Under the pieces are notes generated by a model that saw only the letters and a list, made by a program, of their open reading frames with translations, was not told where the DNA came from and did no database searches. DNA of 64,000 nt from Episyrphus balteatus. Its lineage: Eukaryota; Arthropoda; Insecta; Diptera; Syrphidae. The stretch covers positions 61,536,552-61,600,551 of the forward strand of contig NC_079137.1 of assembly GCF_945859705.1 (NCBI RefSeq), in the 5' to 3' direction. Position 1 is the first letter of the stretch; every line of letters begins with the position of its first letter. This document shows, in pieces, positions 11,681-24,533 of the stretch. A program made the translations under genes and the position numbers.

Positions 11681-12141
11681 CAAGTTCCATATTGCTACTA
11701 CTAGTGCTGAAGCACACACAATTCTCATAAAATTACCATATCGCACATTTTATTAATTATTTACTTTCGTTAACCATATATAATACGTTCTGAACCGCAC
11801 AACATGAGTAAAGTTCACAGATTAAATTGAAAACTACATGGACGCAAGGAGGATGAAAGAATTAATTTATTGTTCACTTGATAAAAATGTAAAAAACGAA
11901 GTGTGGATTAATTAATTTAATAATAGAAATTAAAAAAATCAAATGAAATTCATTTATATATGTATACTGAATGAGAAGTATAACTTCAGTCGAGTGTACA
12001 TGTGTACACACACTCTTTTTTTTTTTTTTTTTAAGTTTCACTTCTACCACGTGTAAATTGCACACATGACCTTTTTTTTCTTTATAATTTCAAATGCATT
12101 TTTTTTTAAATTAATATCTTAACAACCATGCTTGGAAGTTA

Positions 12142-12879
12142 ATGTCGAATTCCTTTCAATTGAAAAATCGAATTTTCGGCGATCTAGAAGCGAATTTTTT
12201 CTGAAAATCATGTTCCATAGAAAAAAAAATCGCCTCAAAAGAAGCAGAATTCGAATTTTTTTTAATCCTTCTTTTTTGAGAGATTTACACGGATTTGCAC
12301 ACACACTTGGAACATTTGACATTTCTCAAACGTCAAGCTGAAAGTTTTCTTCGTGTTGTTTGTTTATTTGAGAACATCAACTTCAAATAAAGAGAAAATT
12401 TTAATTAAATATCGTATTTTTATTGCGGAAAAATATGAAATAAACAAAAAAAAAACAATGTGCGATCAAAATATATTTTTTCCTGGCATAGTTTTTGTGA
12501 AAAAGTCAAATTACTGTGACTTTTCTTCTCGTAATTATCGTCAGAAAAATTTTTCTCTGTAAAACCACAGCATACGGCCAAAATAATAACCTTCTACTTC
12601 ATCTTCACTCAGATCTTAATAATAACTGCAATTTCCCTTTGATTCTGATTAAAATAAATCTATATTACCGAAGAAAATAAACAAAATTATTAATCAAAGG
12701 AATCTCTGGTTTTATTTTGCAGAAATTGTTTTGGTTTCAGCTTGACGTTTGTGTAAAAATTGTTGTCAAATGACACACATACAATCGCAAAAAGAATTCG
12801 ATCTGTTTTCATGTTCCTTTTTAACACCAAAAATTCGATTTTTTTGAGGCGATTCAAAAAATTGAAAGGAATTCGACAT
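12142..12879. mobile_element. Foldback element, 738 bp
   Basis: A perfect 20-bp terminal inverted repeat, ATGTCGAATTCCTTTCAATT at 12142-12161 and its complement at 12860-12879. Weaker pairing continues inward for about 200 bp per arm (for example GTCAAGCTGAAA near 12332 against TTTCAGCTTGAC near 12735). The target duplication is unclear. No coding sequence. Confidence 0.75.
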
Positions 12880-15800
12880 AAGAGTTTTGGGCGAGTTTCG
12901 ATTAGAAGGTTGATTTACAAAATTATCAATTCCAACCATAGGTTCATGGTCTTATGTTAAAAGAAGCTTTTTATATTCAAGATATCAAGATTTTGAAAGA
13001 TTATTTTTATTAAATTCTATAAGAAATTTTAATGAAAATCAAAAAAATAAAAACATAAAATTTGATATTGAAATAACGAAAATATCTTTTTAAATGACTT
13101 TTCCCTTAGTATTTACTATTTAATTTCTAGTATAAAATTTAATTCGTAGAAAAAATTAATAAAAAAAAAAACTAATTTTATTTTTTTTAAATCAATTTTT
13201 TGAAAATAGGCCGGTAAATAGTTTTAAAAATTTTGTTTTAATCTGTCAAATAACCAGCCTTATTCTGCTATTCGATTCATATGAAAGTCTCAAATAAGAA
13301 GTGTTTTGATTGCAATAAAAATTAAATTTTGAGAAACAATTTTTCTTGAAATTTTCTTAAACTAACAAAAGGAACGGTTGGAAGCATCGTGCTGTTCCGC
13401 GGTAACCCAGCTAAGGGTACGTTTTATTTTATTTTCAATATTCTTATTTAGTCAACAAGATTTTAAATTTGAAAATTTATTTCCAATCAAATGAGCCCAT
13501 CATATTAGTTCAGAATTTTTTTAAATTTAAATCTACGTTTGAACTTAAACATGCAACCGACACGATTTAGGGTTATCCAAATAAACAGTAATTACAAGTA
13601 TTCTTATATTATCTTACAAAAAATATGCCTCACATAACATTATTCACTCTAATGAGATACATTCGTATATTAATATCTCATAAGTGCACCACATATGCAC
13701 TTCCACCGGAAATACTTATATACCTTAGCTCAAACGTCTTTTCAAGTAGAAAAACAACAACAACAAACCATATAAGTTCTAAAATGTTTACTTAACGTTT
13801 TCCCTCTAATAAGAATGCTAACATCTTGAAAGCAAAAAATATTTACATTCTTGAAAACTCAAAAGCAATGCTAGGTCATAAATATACACTCTTCTTATAT
13901 GAAGAGGCAGAAGTTCGTTCAAGGTATATTATAGGTTTTCTACCCTTTCCTTTTTTCAATAAAAAGCAAACATCATTCAGAGATGAAAATGTATCTGCAA
14001 ATAAACTTTAGCGTGCGCCGAAATGCATATTTCATTTCACATTATATGAAACCAAGACCAAAGTAGAGTAGAAGTAGAGTGCAAATGTAATTGAGATCTC
14101 CTATAGCATCAACAGCTTCAGTTTTCTACTGCCGACAAGCAAATAGATGTTTTTGCGGATTCAAAGTGCATTGGTAAAATATTATTATGAAAGAGATTGG
14201 AAGGAAGCCATATTCATATATAAAACGTATCCTGAAGGAGTAAATGTATTTACTCTAATCATCTTTGCAGTTATAAGGACAAGAAGGAGTTTGAGAAACC
14301 CAACGACGACGACGATGACGGTCACAAAGCTCTGGAAATGTAATGAAACCCTCTGCCTCTAGAAATGTGTAACTATTCACAGAGATTGATTTATGGTTCT
14401 CCAAGAAACACTAATTACTCTTCCTTTAGAAATGCGAAACACTTCTGTGTGATGTGTTTTGTGATGCAATTCGACTTTACCCCCCAAACTTTCAAGGATT
14501 CATTTGGATAGAAATTGAGTGTTCCAGTTGCATTAGCACCTCAATTAGAATGTAACCAAAAGAGAATGAGAGACCTCCAAAGTTGATGGACTTCTCAATA
14601 TTAAGCAATCAATGCTCCCTTTTCATCAAAAAAAATATTTCTATATTTACAAAGAAGGGGGCGCTGCTTGAAAATATGATATTTCAAATCGAGAGGAGTA
14701 TTGGATTCGTCTGGATTAATTTGCCATAGGGTGAGTTTGGAAAAAAATGCAAAAACCCGCTGGACACTGTACTACCCCTCTACGATTTGAGTATAAGTAA
14801 ACGTATAAAAAGCTTCAAAACATTTGAATGAGTGTACTCGTCGTCGTACAATCATTACAATTCTAAATGCAAAATGAGATGGGAGTTTACCCTAATTATC
14901 CTTTATTTGCCATTGTAAATGATAAGGACCCTTTTCGATATATACTCGTATTTTTTCCAGACGGAGACGGAGAGGACATACGAGAACAATTCCCAAAGAG
15001 CACCTCCATTAGTGACCACGATAATTGCCCCAAGCTGCTTACTTGCGCTGGCTCTGGCTTCTGCAAATAATATCAAATCAACCGTTTGTCCGTCGCGTAA
15101 GTCGAGAGTCGTTCTGTCGTATTCGTCAGAGAGGACACTTGTGTATCAAATGTACCTACCTTCGACCACAACACGGCTCAGGATTTGTGTACTTCGGATG
15201 ACTAGGTACTAAAGGACTTCTTTATTCTAACGCTCCTGATGGTGAAAGTCCGGAATAGAGTGAGATTGAGATGGAAACTGAGGTTTCGCAATTAATTTCG
15301 ACAATAGAAGTCGTGGAAGTCGTACTTCCTTGGTTTGAGGGGGAGACATTTTTGAAAATAAGGATACCAAGGATAATGGGGTCGTCTATAACCTAGCAGT
15401 TCAGTGTTTTCCTTTATTTTTTTTTTTTTGTGAATTGGACACAGGAAATTGCAACATCAAAGTCGACGGACAGAAGTATTTTTTGTTTCTGCTGTTGTGT
15501 CGCCCTTTAGATTCCATTTGCATAGAGACTCTTCATGTCCTTAGAGGATTTAAGTGAAATATTTTTCATGGCGTTAGTGGGAAAAATTCATAAAAGATAA
15601 GTGTTATGGAATTTTTTTTGATGGGTTACCTTACTTTTGTTATTATGGCTATAAGGATATTTTATTTTTTGAATTGTTTTCTTTTAACTTTTGGTAACAT
15701 CCGGTTGGAATGAATTCGTAAAAGTTAAAAACTTTAGACGATGTGATACTGGGTGCGTTGTTTTTTTGTCCGTGGTTTTGTTTTTTTGTCCGTGGTTAGG

Positions 15801-16020
15801 GTTTAAATTGATGAGTTTTGATGTTGGGGGGAATTTTGATTTGATTTTTAATGGGAACTCATTTATGGAGATGATAAGATGAAAGTTATTGGGGTACGTT
15901 TTTTGATATTAGAAATTTTGCTATCCGAGGACGAACACAGGATATGCTAGTTTTTGAGAAAAAATAATCGACTTTCTGGATGCGTCATTTCATTATTTTA
16001 TGCATATAAAACATATATCT
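12880..16020. other. Unique DNA, no gene recognised
   Basis: AT-rich up to 13.8 kb, then noticeably more GC between 13.8 and 15.5 kb. The only exon-like signal is 14961-15096 (separate entry). A short ACGACGACG run is at about 14306-14317. The region could be intron of a gene extending outside, or intergenic. Confidence 0.4.
14961..15096 (+). other. Possible isolated exon (136 nt)
   Basis: A strong acceptor (ATTTTTTCCAG, ending 14960) and a consensus donor (GTAAGTCG, starting 15097) bracket a GC-richer block. One frame is open throughout, beginning TETERTYENNSQRAPP and containing a hydrophobic APSCLLALALASA stretch. No family is recognised and no partner exon was found. It could be a 5' UTR exon or chance. 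Confidence 0.2.
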
Positions 16021-17140
16021 TAGTCTTTACTAGAAACAAACTTTGGGATCATCACCACGTCTCACAGTGGTACATTTGGTGCTTTTTGGCGTCAAAATTC
16101 ATTAGCACGGCCATTTCTTGACGCAATGTCATGAAATTTGGTACATCAAAGGATATTTGTACGGAGAATACGAAAAATCTGTGAACTTTTTTTTAAATTC
16201 AAAATGGCGGATCCAAAATGGCGGCCAGAATAAGCCTTTAAATATAATTTTCTTTTTCAAAATAGTATATTAGCTAAAAAATCGGCTTAATTCAGGTCAA
16301 AAAGGCTATATATCTTAAATATAGAATTCATAGATTTATATTCCATTAAAAAAAAATCAAAAATTTTAAAAACATATTCCAAAAATTGTCAAATAAGTAA
16401 AACACAATTTTAGACCTCTTATTACGCTATTTCATTTATATTATTTTAGATTAGGCCCATTTTGATATCTATTCTATTTATGTTTGGTAAAAAAAATTAA
16501 TATTTTGGGGTTAGGTATATGATTGCCAACTATGTTTTTAAGTAAATATTAGAAAACATGATATAATGAAAAATTTCAATGTTCAATCAAGCTGAGAATT
16601 TATTTTTTCGGTAAACCCAAATCCAAAATATTTTTCAAATAGATTTTAATATTCTAAATTCAAAGTCGCAAAAAAACCAATGACTTCACGTTTTTGAGAT
16701 ATAAGAAGTTGAAAATGAAGTTTTTTCTACAAAACGTGACGTCATAGATTTTTTTCGACTTTTTTATTTATTTTTAGCAATTTTTTGGAGCATTCAAAAA
16801 ATCTCAAACTTATGCTTTTTAATGGCATAGTTTTTTTGTTAGCTTTTCTTACAAAAAAGTTGATATAATCAGAAAAGAAAAAAGGGTAATTTTTTAAACT
16901 TGTTTTTGTAAACTATGATTGGATTCAAAAAATTATTCCGTTTTTCTCTATAAATATGCAAGTCTTAATCTTTAGCTTAAGTACTATAATATGAGATGGT
17001 TTTATTATCGTAAAGTTTTTAACAAGCAAGGTGACGAAAAATAATTTAAAATTTTTCTGTTGTTTATCAAAACCACACAAACTTTTTTTTATGACGTTAT
17101 CACGTAAAATTATCGTCCGTAAACCGAATTTACAGACAAC
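16021..17140 (-). repeat. Repeat-derived DNA ending in an R2 terminus
   Basis: 16060-16240 contains a tandem AAAATGGCGGATCC/AAAATGGCGGCC pair and 'gtcatgaaatttggtac' text typical of dispersed insect repeats, but it has no second copy here. 17084-17138 is an inverted R2 end (ACGTTATCACGTAAAAT to ACAGACAACC). Confidence 0.45.
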
Positions 17141-18053
17141 CAACTGAAATATTTTGACTTCTATACCTAATTAATATCAAACAAACTTTTTTTTTATCAT
17201 TTTTTTTTCTTTCAAAATTGTATAGAAGATATAAATATCAACAATTATTTTACAATTGAGTAACTTTGCAACTGAAAAGCCAGTCCCATTGATACAGGCA
17301 AAAACAACTAAGTACATGCAATTTATATCCAAAGTCAAAAACAAAATTCTCTTCCTCTGGCATGAAGCTATATATCCTTTTTGGTGCAAACAAAGACCCA
17401 CAACCAAAAAGGCTATATAGCGTATTTATCATTTTGATTACCAAACATATATTTGGTGTATTCCACCACACATATTCAATGTCAACATAAAACGAAGGTG
17501 ATATGTGACTTTGTGTGGAAGATCTATTTCATTCAAAACAATAAAGAGAGGGAAAAAGCCAACAGAGCCCTTAACAATGTGTCCCAACAAAAGCAACAAT
17601 CTACCATACATGGTTTTAAAAAAATTGAAAATATTTTGCATATGAATGAAATCAAAATGATTCAAGTAGATGAAGAATAGATTTTGTGGTTGAGTAATGA
17701 TAGAGAGAAGATAGGTATGTCCTTATTGCTTAGTCCTTTGATACAGAATCCATTGCATTTGACGCTGACAAAGATGCTGATAGGCACTATGGATGTGTGT
17801 ATAAATATTCTTAAAGAATAATTATTCATTTTGTCAGAGGAATGTTATAATATTTCTGTGGCAATGATGATGACGATGATGATATGTGAATGACTGAATT
17901 TAATTAGAATGGATGCATTACGATATTCATGAAATGGGTGTTGGAGTTAATATTTACAGGGTGTACTTTTTTTTGTGTCATATAATGTATTTTATTCAGT
18001 ATATCGAAAAGTAAATGGTTGTGTAATTCAGTTTGTATGCCTACAGTCAAGAA
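17141..18053. other. Unassigned AT-rich DNA
   Basis: Several overlapping short open frames on both strands; none has exon borders or a recognisable motif. A GATGATGAC-type microsatellite lies at 17864-17882. Confidence 0.4.
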
Positions 18054-18345
18054 AATAATCGTTTTTATCAGAAAAAAAACCGACTTCCATGGATCAAACC
18101 TGGTTTTATGGTTTTTCTCATAGTTCCTATAGGTAGAACTGAAAGAAATTGAAATGGGACCACACTGCAGGCACCAGCTTTCCAATACAAAAAGAATTAT
18201 CAACATTTGTTCACTCCAAAACAAAGTTATGAGGTAACAAACATAAAAAAAATTCGACCCCTGAATTTTGAAAGCAGATTTTTGAAAGCAGAATTTTGAT
18301 AAAAAAAATTTTGACCCCGGCAGAATTTTGACCCCAAATCAAAGT
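18054..18345 (+). repeat. Y-family repeat plus AATTTTGA units
   Basis: 18060-18245 is about 85% identical by eye to 25400-25589 (ACCGACTTCCATGGATCAAA through AGTTATGAGGTAACAAAC). It is followed at 18255-18345 by GCAGAATTTTGA units like those of the foldback arms at 26330-26500. Confidence 0.65.
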
Positions 18346-18867
18346 CCTGATGAAGATTCGCGAAATAAAAAATTCAAGGCAAGTAATTTTTGTGGTTTTT
18401 GAAAATGGGGAAGGAAGGGTTCTCGAAATTATAATTTTAAATCGACATTACGTTGGCAAACAATAGTATACACTAATAGAATTAATCACTGGTGTATACT
18501 TGTAATAAAAATTGTAGTAATAAAAAAAAAATACACACTTGTCCAAACATTTTGTTCCAGCAAATACATATGTAATTTTTAAAATTGTAATAATTATATT
18601 TTTACTCGAAATCAAACAACTTTTACGAAGATTATTCGATTTTTAATGAAAAACGGAATACTTGTTTATTGTTGACTTTTGTCCTCAAAACTTTTTTATC
18701 TAAATAGTGTTCAAAATTAAGTTAATTTATAGACTTTGAGAAGAATAAAGTTCACTGTAAAAACTTCTAATTTCTATTTTTTAAAACAATACAATACGAA
18801 ATATATAACAATATCAAATGTTTACTTAAATTTTATATCAATAAAATTGTCTTTTTTTGTACAAAAA

Positions 18868-20560
18868 GAGGTTGCCTGTAAAGCCGGTTAACGGACGATG
18901 ATTTTACGTGATAACGTCGTCAGAAAACAGGTTGTGTGGTTTTGTTTAAAATGAGTCAATTGAAGAGTTTACTTTTTCAAACAATCATAATTTACAAGAA
19001 AAAGCTAAAAAAAAATACCTTTTTTATTTTCTCATTATATTAATTTTTTTATTTTAAAAGCTTACAGAAAAAATTATGCAATTTAAAAGCCAAGTATTTC
19101 TAAGAATAAAACAATTTTTAAATTTTTACAATGCGCAAAAAGTATAAAAATAATTTATTGAAAACAATCATTTTCATCAAAAAAAGCAAAGAAAACATGA
19201 ATTTTTATCTTCTCACGTCATTAATTGCATTTTTTTCCCTAACAATATATAAAAAATTTTACACCATCTGAAAGCTTATTGTCTTAGCTCAAAATATATA
19301 TATGTATCAGGTCTATGAGACCTCTACAAAAAGAGCTAGAGTTTTTTGAACTCCATGTATTTTCATCAAAAAAAGCATAAAAAACATTTATTTGTATGTT
19401 CTCATGCTATAAAATCAATTTTTTTCAATGACAACCTATACAATTATTTATATCACATGAAAGCTTATTGCTTTTTTCACATGACGGTTCTCATACATAA
19501 ATTTTTTTTCTCTCGAGTTAAATCATCTATTTTTAAAATGTTTCTTGATTCTGGTTGGAAAATAGTTCCTTTAAAAGATTACATTCAAAATTTCCCGTTA
19601 AAAATTTTTTTTATATTTTATTTCGGTTTTTGAAATTATTAGCAGTTTTCGTAGTTTTTGCTTTCACCTATCACATAATTTTAAATGCAGTTTTATTGGT
19701 TTTAATTCTTTTCAAATATTGCATTCAAAAATTTGTGTATAAATCAAAAATTTTAATTTTTTTAAATTTCTATTTGAAATTTTTTCAAAAACATACAAAT
19801 TTGTATGGGGAAAGTATGACCTTAGAGGCACGGGTTAATGACCTCTAAAAATTTTTTTGTTGCTAAATTCCCCTTATTTAGGCCCTAAACTTTCGATCTG
19901 GGAGGTGTCTCCCCCGAAAACATCACTTTGGGAAATCACGGACACCCTACTGTTCATGGGGCAACAGATCTCCACTGGTGTTTTGAGTGTTTTCGCAAGT
20001 TTCTTGATTTAACATTGTGTAGCTTGTAGTTAGTCTACCGTTTTTATATGTGTGATATACCAAATGAAAGGTAATTGTATCAGGATGCTCATAAAAGTTT
20101 AATCAAATTTCTATGTGCTCTAAATCAAAAGTTATAACCTGTTGAATTCCGACATTTTATTTTTTTTATTTTACCGTTATCTCAAAATTGTGTTGTTTTT
20201 AAAAATGATTGAAATTTCGCACGCATATAGTCCTGGCTATGCTCTATCAACCCTCCATATACTTTATTTCTCTATCTGTTAAAGAAAAAAAGATAAAAAT
20301 CAAAAACGATGAAAATCTGTTAAAAACGCTCAAAAAACCTGTTTTTTTTTTTAAATTTATTTTTCCTGTTATTCAGTCAAAAATCATTTTAGAACTCCAA
20401 TTTTTTGCACATGTATGCAGATAGCCCAGGCCTACATGTCCTATAAATTCGATTTTTTGAACGCTTTAAAAAAAAAGCTAAAAATAAAAAACTACCCAAA
20501 AATACCCCTAGAAAATAGGTGTTTTTCAAAAAATCATATTTCGAAATGCAGTGTATTTAA
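18868..20560 (+). mobile_element. R2 element copy, with internal divergence
   Basis: Begins GTTGCCTGTAAAGCCGG and follows copy A (58137 onward) through the ACGTGATAACGTCGTC end block, the AAGCTTATTG tandem module and the CATGGGGCAACAGATCTCC block, to about 20560. The stretch 19500-19950 does not align to the other copies and may be an insertion or replacement. No coding capacity. Confidence 0.65.
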
Positions 20561-22756
20561 ATAAAATCCGTATTAGACTCCTAATTTTTTTTTCCAAATT
20601 CAACCTTATTGCCCCTTGTCAAAATGAAATAATAATAATTAATTAACAAGACCAAATGTTAAAAATGTATGAATAAAAGCGGACGCAGTAGCATAACATC
20701 CAGAAAAATAATATTAAATTTTATTTTATTTGAAGGGTCATATTCATTAAGGATCATTAGTCTCAGATTCAATTTTGGTTGCTTAGTTTCGGTTGCTTAG
20801 AAAAGTTTTTGATTCATTATAGATTAAAAAATAATCATGTGTTAAAATAAATAAAGCTAAATCAATTCTAAACGCCCTGTTAAGGGGTTAAAAAACAATA
20901 TGGCTTCATGATAAATTATCCTCTTTTTTTTCCTTTGATAAGAAAAATGATGTTAAGATGAACGCAATTAACAAAAAAACGCACATGGTTGTATCTGTAG
21001 CTGAATATGTATCTGCGAGTTTTATAATCATATAGATATTTATGCAAATCTTTTATTTGCTTTTTAGATTGGAATGGAACTCTATGTTGGTTATAACGAT
21101 GATGATAATGATGATGATGATGCATCAATGTAAGGTACATGACGTTACTTCTCACACCAACCAAACAAAAAAAATGGATTTGCATACGGAATGAAACTGT
21201 GGCATACTCCATTAATTTTCGTCTCCTTGTTAAGTTTTTTTTTCTCTCCTGTTTTTTAATCAGCTAAAGAACTATGCAAGAGAAATGGAAAATTCCTTTA
21301 GGTAAACAATACACAAACACCCCACACCTCAAACCCAAAAAACCAAAGTTAAAATTTATGCAAATGAAAAATTCATCATTCTTTTACAACCCTTTTTTCC
21401 CAAGTTACAAGTGCTGACTTTAAGCTGACAAAAAGATAGAAAGTTGGAGAAATGAAAAAAAAAAAAAAAAAAAAGGTCCCACATGTGTATACCTTCATCA
21501 TGATTTTGCGTTTTGGATTTAAGACTCCAGCATTTAGAAAGGTATTAGCAATTAAGCATTGATTAATGATTCCTGGCATCGCTGAGAGAATAGGATTCAT
21601 CCCGATAATGACATGACAGTCAGTGGCTTAACATATGGTAGAGATATAGAAAAGGAAACATCGTTCTCTGAACTTCCCAGCACAATGACTCTGCCCAAAT
21701 GTAAAATTGTACTACCGAATTCCGTATTGAAGGAATTTTCAGAGATTGTCTAGATTTTCCAAGGATTTGTTTGCTATCCTGATGATGCATTTGAACTTTT
21801 AACCCTTTTTTTGTGCTTCTGAGAATGATGCTTTTCTCTGATTGCTTAACATGTGCTGAAGGGAATAACAAAAGATTTAGTTACGGAGATAAATGATTCG
21901 AAGATAGGAAGTGGCGTTTTGCATTTAGTGTGTTTTATTTTTTTTTTTGCTTTTCTTTCCCGTTTTTTTTTTGTCCAAAATTTGTATCTCTAAATGGAAT
22001 CTTTAATTTTATCCTTTAATAAAACACAATGTCTGTCTATTGTATTTGACTGGCGACAGATATAAAGCTGCAATAAAAATATCACAATGATGTGTCGGAG
22101 CGCTGTTGATATTGTGGGGGAAAATAAAAGAAAATAAAAGTAATTTTTCATCTTCTCTGGTGGAACTTCCTTTTTTCGTATTTTCTTTTTCTTATGTTTC
22201 TACCTAAAACCAACATGCGGATGTGTCAGAAAGGAAGGCGATTGTTCAAGGATATCAGCAAAATACGAAAAAAAAAAAAATACTAGGGGATGTATATTTA
22301 TAAAAGAATAAACAGGCCAAACCAGAAAAAAGAACACAAACAAAAAAAAATATAGGTCAGATAAATAAATCTTATTTCTTTTGACATTTTCATAGTAGAT
22401 GTATAGTTGTCTCTCTACAGGCTCAATTGTAGAACATTGAGATTTAATCCTTTTAATTAATTGAAAAAGATATAGATTTATGGAGTGCGAAGTCAGTGAA
22501 GTGGACTTTTTTCGGAAGTCTATATTCATTAATTATGATTATTCTTTGTTCTGGCAATTAACGAATATAGTTTTTATTTTGTGGGGAGATTTTAATAAGA
22601 TGAATTGTTTTTATTTGAGATTTTTGAATGTTTAGATGGGAGTTTCCTTTTTGGGTTGGATTTAAGGGCGTGGACAAATAGTTTAAGTTTGATTTAGTAG
22701 ATATTTATAAATGGAGTAAGTTGTGCAAAAGGAACATTAATTTTCGAGCCAAAGTG
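20561..22756. other. Unique DNA, no gene recognised
   Basis: Contains an interrupted GAT microsatellite at 21096-21122 and poly-A at 21454-21474. Minus-strand open frames of 74-109 codons end in homopolymers and lack splice signals. Confidence 0.4.
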
Positions 22757-23420
22757 TACATTAGGGTGGACCAAAAAAATTATTTTTCATTATTTTGATT
22801 TGCTCTACCGATAACTTGTTTTCTCGACACAAAATAATGCTACCCTAATTTCTTCAGAATTTTTCGATGATGTTTAGGGGTTGCGCGCACCCCTTTATTA
22901 AAAAAAATAAGCTCTTTTAGTTTTTAATTTTTTTAAAGCTTAAATAATTTTTTAATCGAAAAGCTGTTTGAGTAAAAAGTATTGAGTTTCAATAGGTCTA
23001 CTTGCTTCAATTTTTCTTTTTTCAAAAAAAAAATATTTTTGACTGATTCCCAGGGGTTAGAAGTCGAAATTACTGATAAATGCTGGCAAAAAAGCCTTAA
23101 AACTATGTTTTACTGTTTTTTATAACGGTTAAAATTTTTTTTATAGTATTCCTCATCAAATTTACTATAAAAACCGTGCTTTTATATTGCTCAATTCTTC
23201 TTAAATTGATAAAAGAAAAAAAAATTTTAAAAAGATCGTACCAAAACAAGTGAAGGAAAAATGGAGGAGGTCACTATATCTTGGGCGCCGAGATTTGATA
23301 ACGGTAGTTTGTAGAGGAGTTAAATACGATCATTTTTTACTATGGGAGCGGTGGTCTATCTGGCTCCGTTTAGGCGGGAATGGCAATTTTCTAAAAAATG
23401 ACTTTAAATAATAAAAGAAA
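22757..23420. repeat. Possible dispersed repeat (TTAGGGTGGACC type)
   Basis: Starts TTAGGGTGGACCAAAAAAA. The block near 23281-23360 (TTGGGCGCC...GATAACGG, then GGAG/GGCGGGAATGG text) partly matches, in reverse, the interior of the 36257-37383 element near 36735-36850. Boundaries are not resolved. Confidence 0.4.
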
Positions 23421-23613
23421 ACATTAAAAAAAAAAATTTTGATTGGTGTCCTTAGAATGCTTTCATTTTGTCTTGAAAATTTTCAAAATAAAATAATAAT
23501 AAAAAAAAAAATAAATGGTGTCAATATACATATTATAATAGATATCAATCATTTCAACTCTCATACAAATTACTGGCCATTTCTTGAACGAAACTTAAAT
23601 ATTTAAATAGTAC

Positions 23614-24490
23614 ATGAATGCTATCAAGGGGCACGGTAGTGCCCAGCCAATTTCTCTAGAAACTTTGGCACTACACCCTTATTTACAGGAAACAACTCAG
23701 GCCATTTTCGACCCCCCTCTAACTTCCATACCAAAAATGCTAGAAATTTCAAACTCACTACATTTGTTGAGCTCGTCAAAACCAAACACCTCACAAAATT
23801 TCAGCCTCCTACGATGAGTAGTTTCAGAGATATAGGGCTTCAAAAATCGCAAAAACCGTAACTGACTCACTGACTCACTGACTCACTGACAGATCATCAA
23901 AATTATGGAGAACTTCCCGATATCGTAGAAACTTGAAATTTTACACGGTGATAGGACTTGTGGTGTATACAAAGGAAAAAATCGAAAATTTGAGATTTTC
24001 AATACAGGGGGCGTGGCATCCGCCCATTTCCGCTGAATTTTCATCATATATTACAGAGCACTTCTGATTATCGTAGAATCTTGAAATTTGGTAGAATAGT
24101 AGAGCTAATAGTTTATACAAAAGAAAAAATTTAAAACTTGAGAATTTCAGCCAGGGGGCGTGGCAACCGCCCATTTCCGCTGAATTTTCATAAATTATTA
24201 TAGAGCACTTCTGATTATCGTAGAATCTTGAAATTTGGTAGAATGGTGGTGCTGGTAGTTTACACAAAGGAAAAAATTTAAAATTTGAGAATTTCAGCCA
24301 GGGGGCGCGGCAACCGCCCATTCCCGCTGAATTTTCATCAAATATTATAGAGCACTTCTGTATGTCGTAGAATCTTGAAATTTGGTAGAATGGTGGAGCT
24401 GGTAGTTTACACAAAGGAAAAAATTTAAAATTTGAAAATTTCAGCCAGGGGGCGTGGCAACCGCCCATTTTCACTGAATTTTCATCAAAT
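23614..24490. repeat. Repeat with four 147-148-bp tandem units
   Basis: Left part: GGGCACGGTAGTGCCC hairpin (23626-23643 area), then ACTGACTC repeated at 23861-23891. Right part: four units marked by GGGGGCG at about 24006, 24153, 24301 and 24448. Each unit has CCGCCCATTTCCGCTGAATT, an ATCGTAGAATCTTGAAATTT block and TACACAAAGGAAAAAATT. A 194-codon minus-strand open frame across the array is a product of the repeat period (147 = 3 x 49). Confidence 0.8.
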
Positions 24491-24533
24491 AAAGAGATTT
24501 TATATTCTACAGCCATACCTTGCAAAAAGTAGT

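Larger units (their letters stand above)
9947..12015 (+). mobile_element. R1 Helitron-like element, copy 1 (2,069 bp)
   Basis: Begins GAAGTTATACTTCTTATGG and carries the inverted copy AGAAGTATAACTTCA about 45 nt before its end, TGTACACACACTC. It sits in a T tract, with T runs on both sides and no clear target duplication. The uninterrupted target is preserved at about 25629-25637. A central 14-bp minisatellite, subterminal inverted repeats and insertion between T bases resemble non-autonomous Helitron/Helentron (DINE-1-like) elements; that class is an inference. It encodes no protein. A second copy is at 32926-35297. Confidence 0.65.
8614..12070 (-). mobile_element. R3 element copy 1, interrupted by R4 and R1
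   Basis: Net host sequence is 8614-9183, 9763-9946 and 12016-12070; it aligns in reverse to 25590-27206. The outer ends are CGTGTCGCG-type sequence at 8619-8630 and GTGTGCAATT at 12057-12066 (read in reverse). Two foreign blocks are absent from the other copy: R4 at 9184-9762 and the Helitron-like R1 at 9947-12015. No coding capacity is seen. Confidence 0.7.

Noticed and set aside
14867..15070. 67-codon plus-strand frame ending in a Cys-rich tail
   Set aside because: It crosses a strong splice acceptor at 14960 and stops before the donor at 15097; the alternative frame fits the exon better. I could not match it to any secreted-protein family.
23941..24525. 194-codon minus-strand open frame
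   Set aside because: Produced by four tandem 147-148-bp repeats; the protein repeats in the same way and has no family features.
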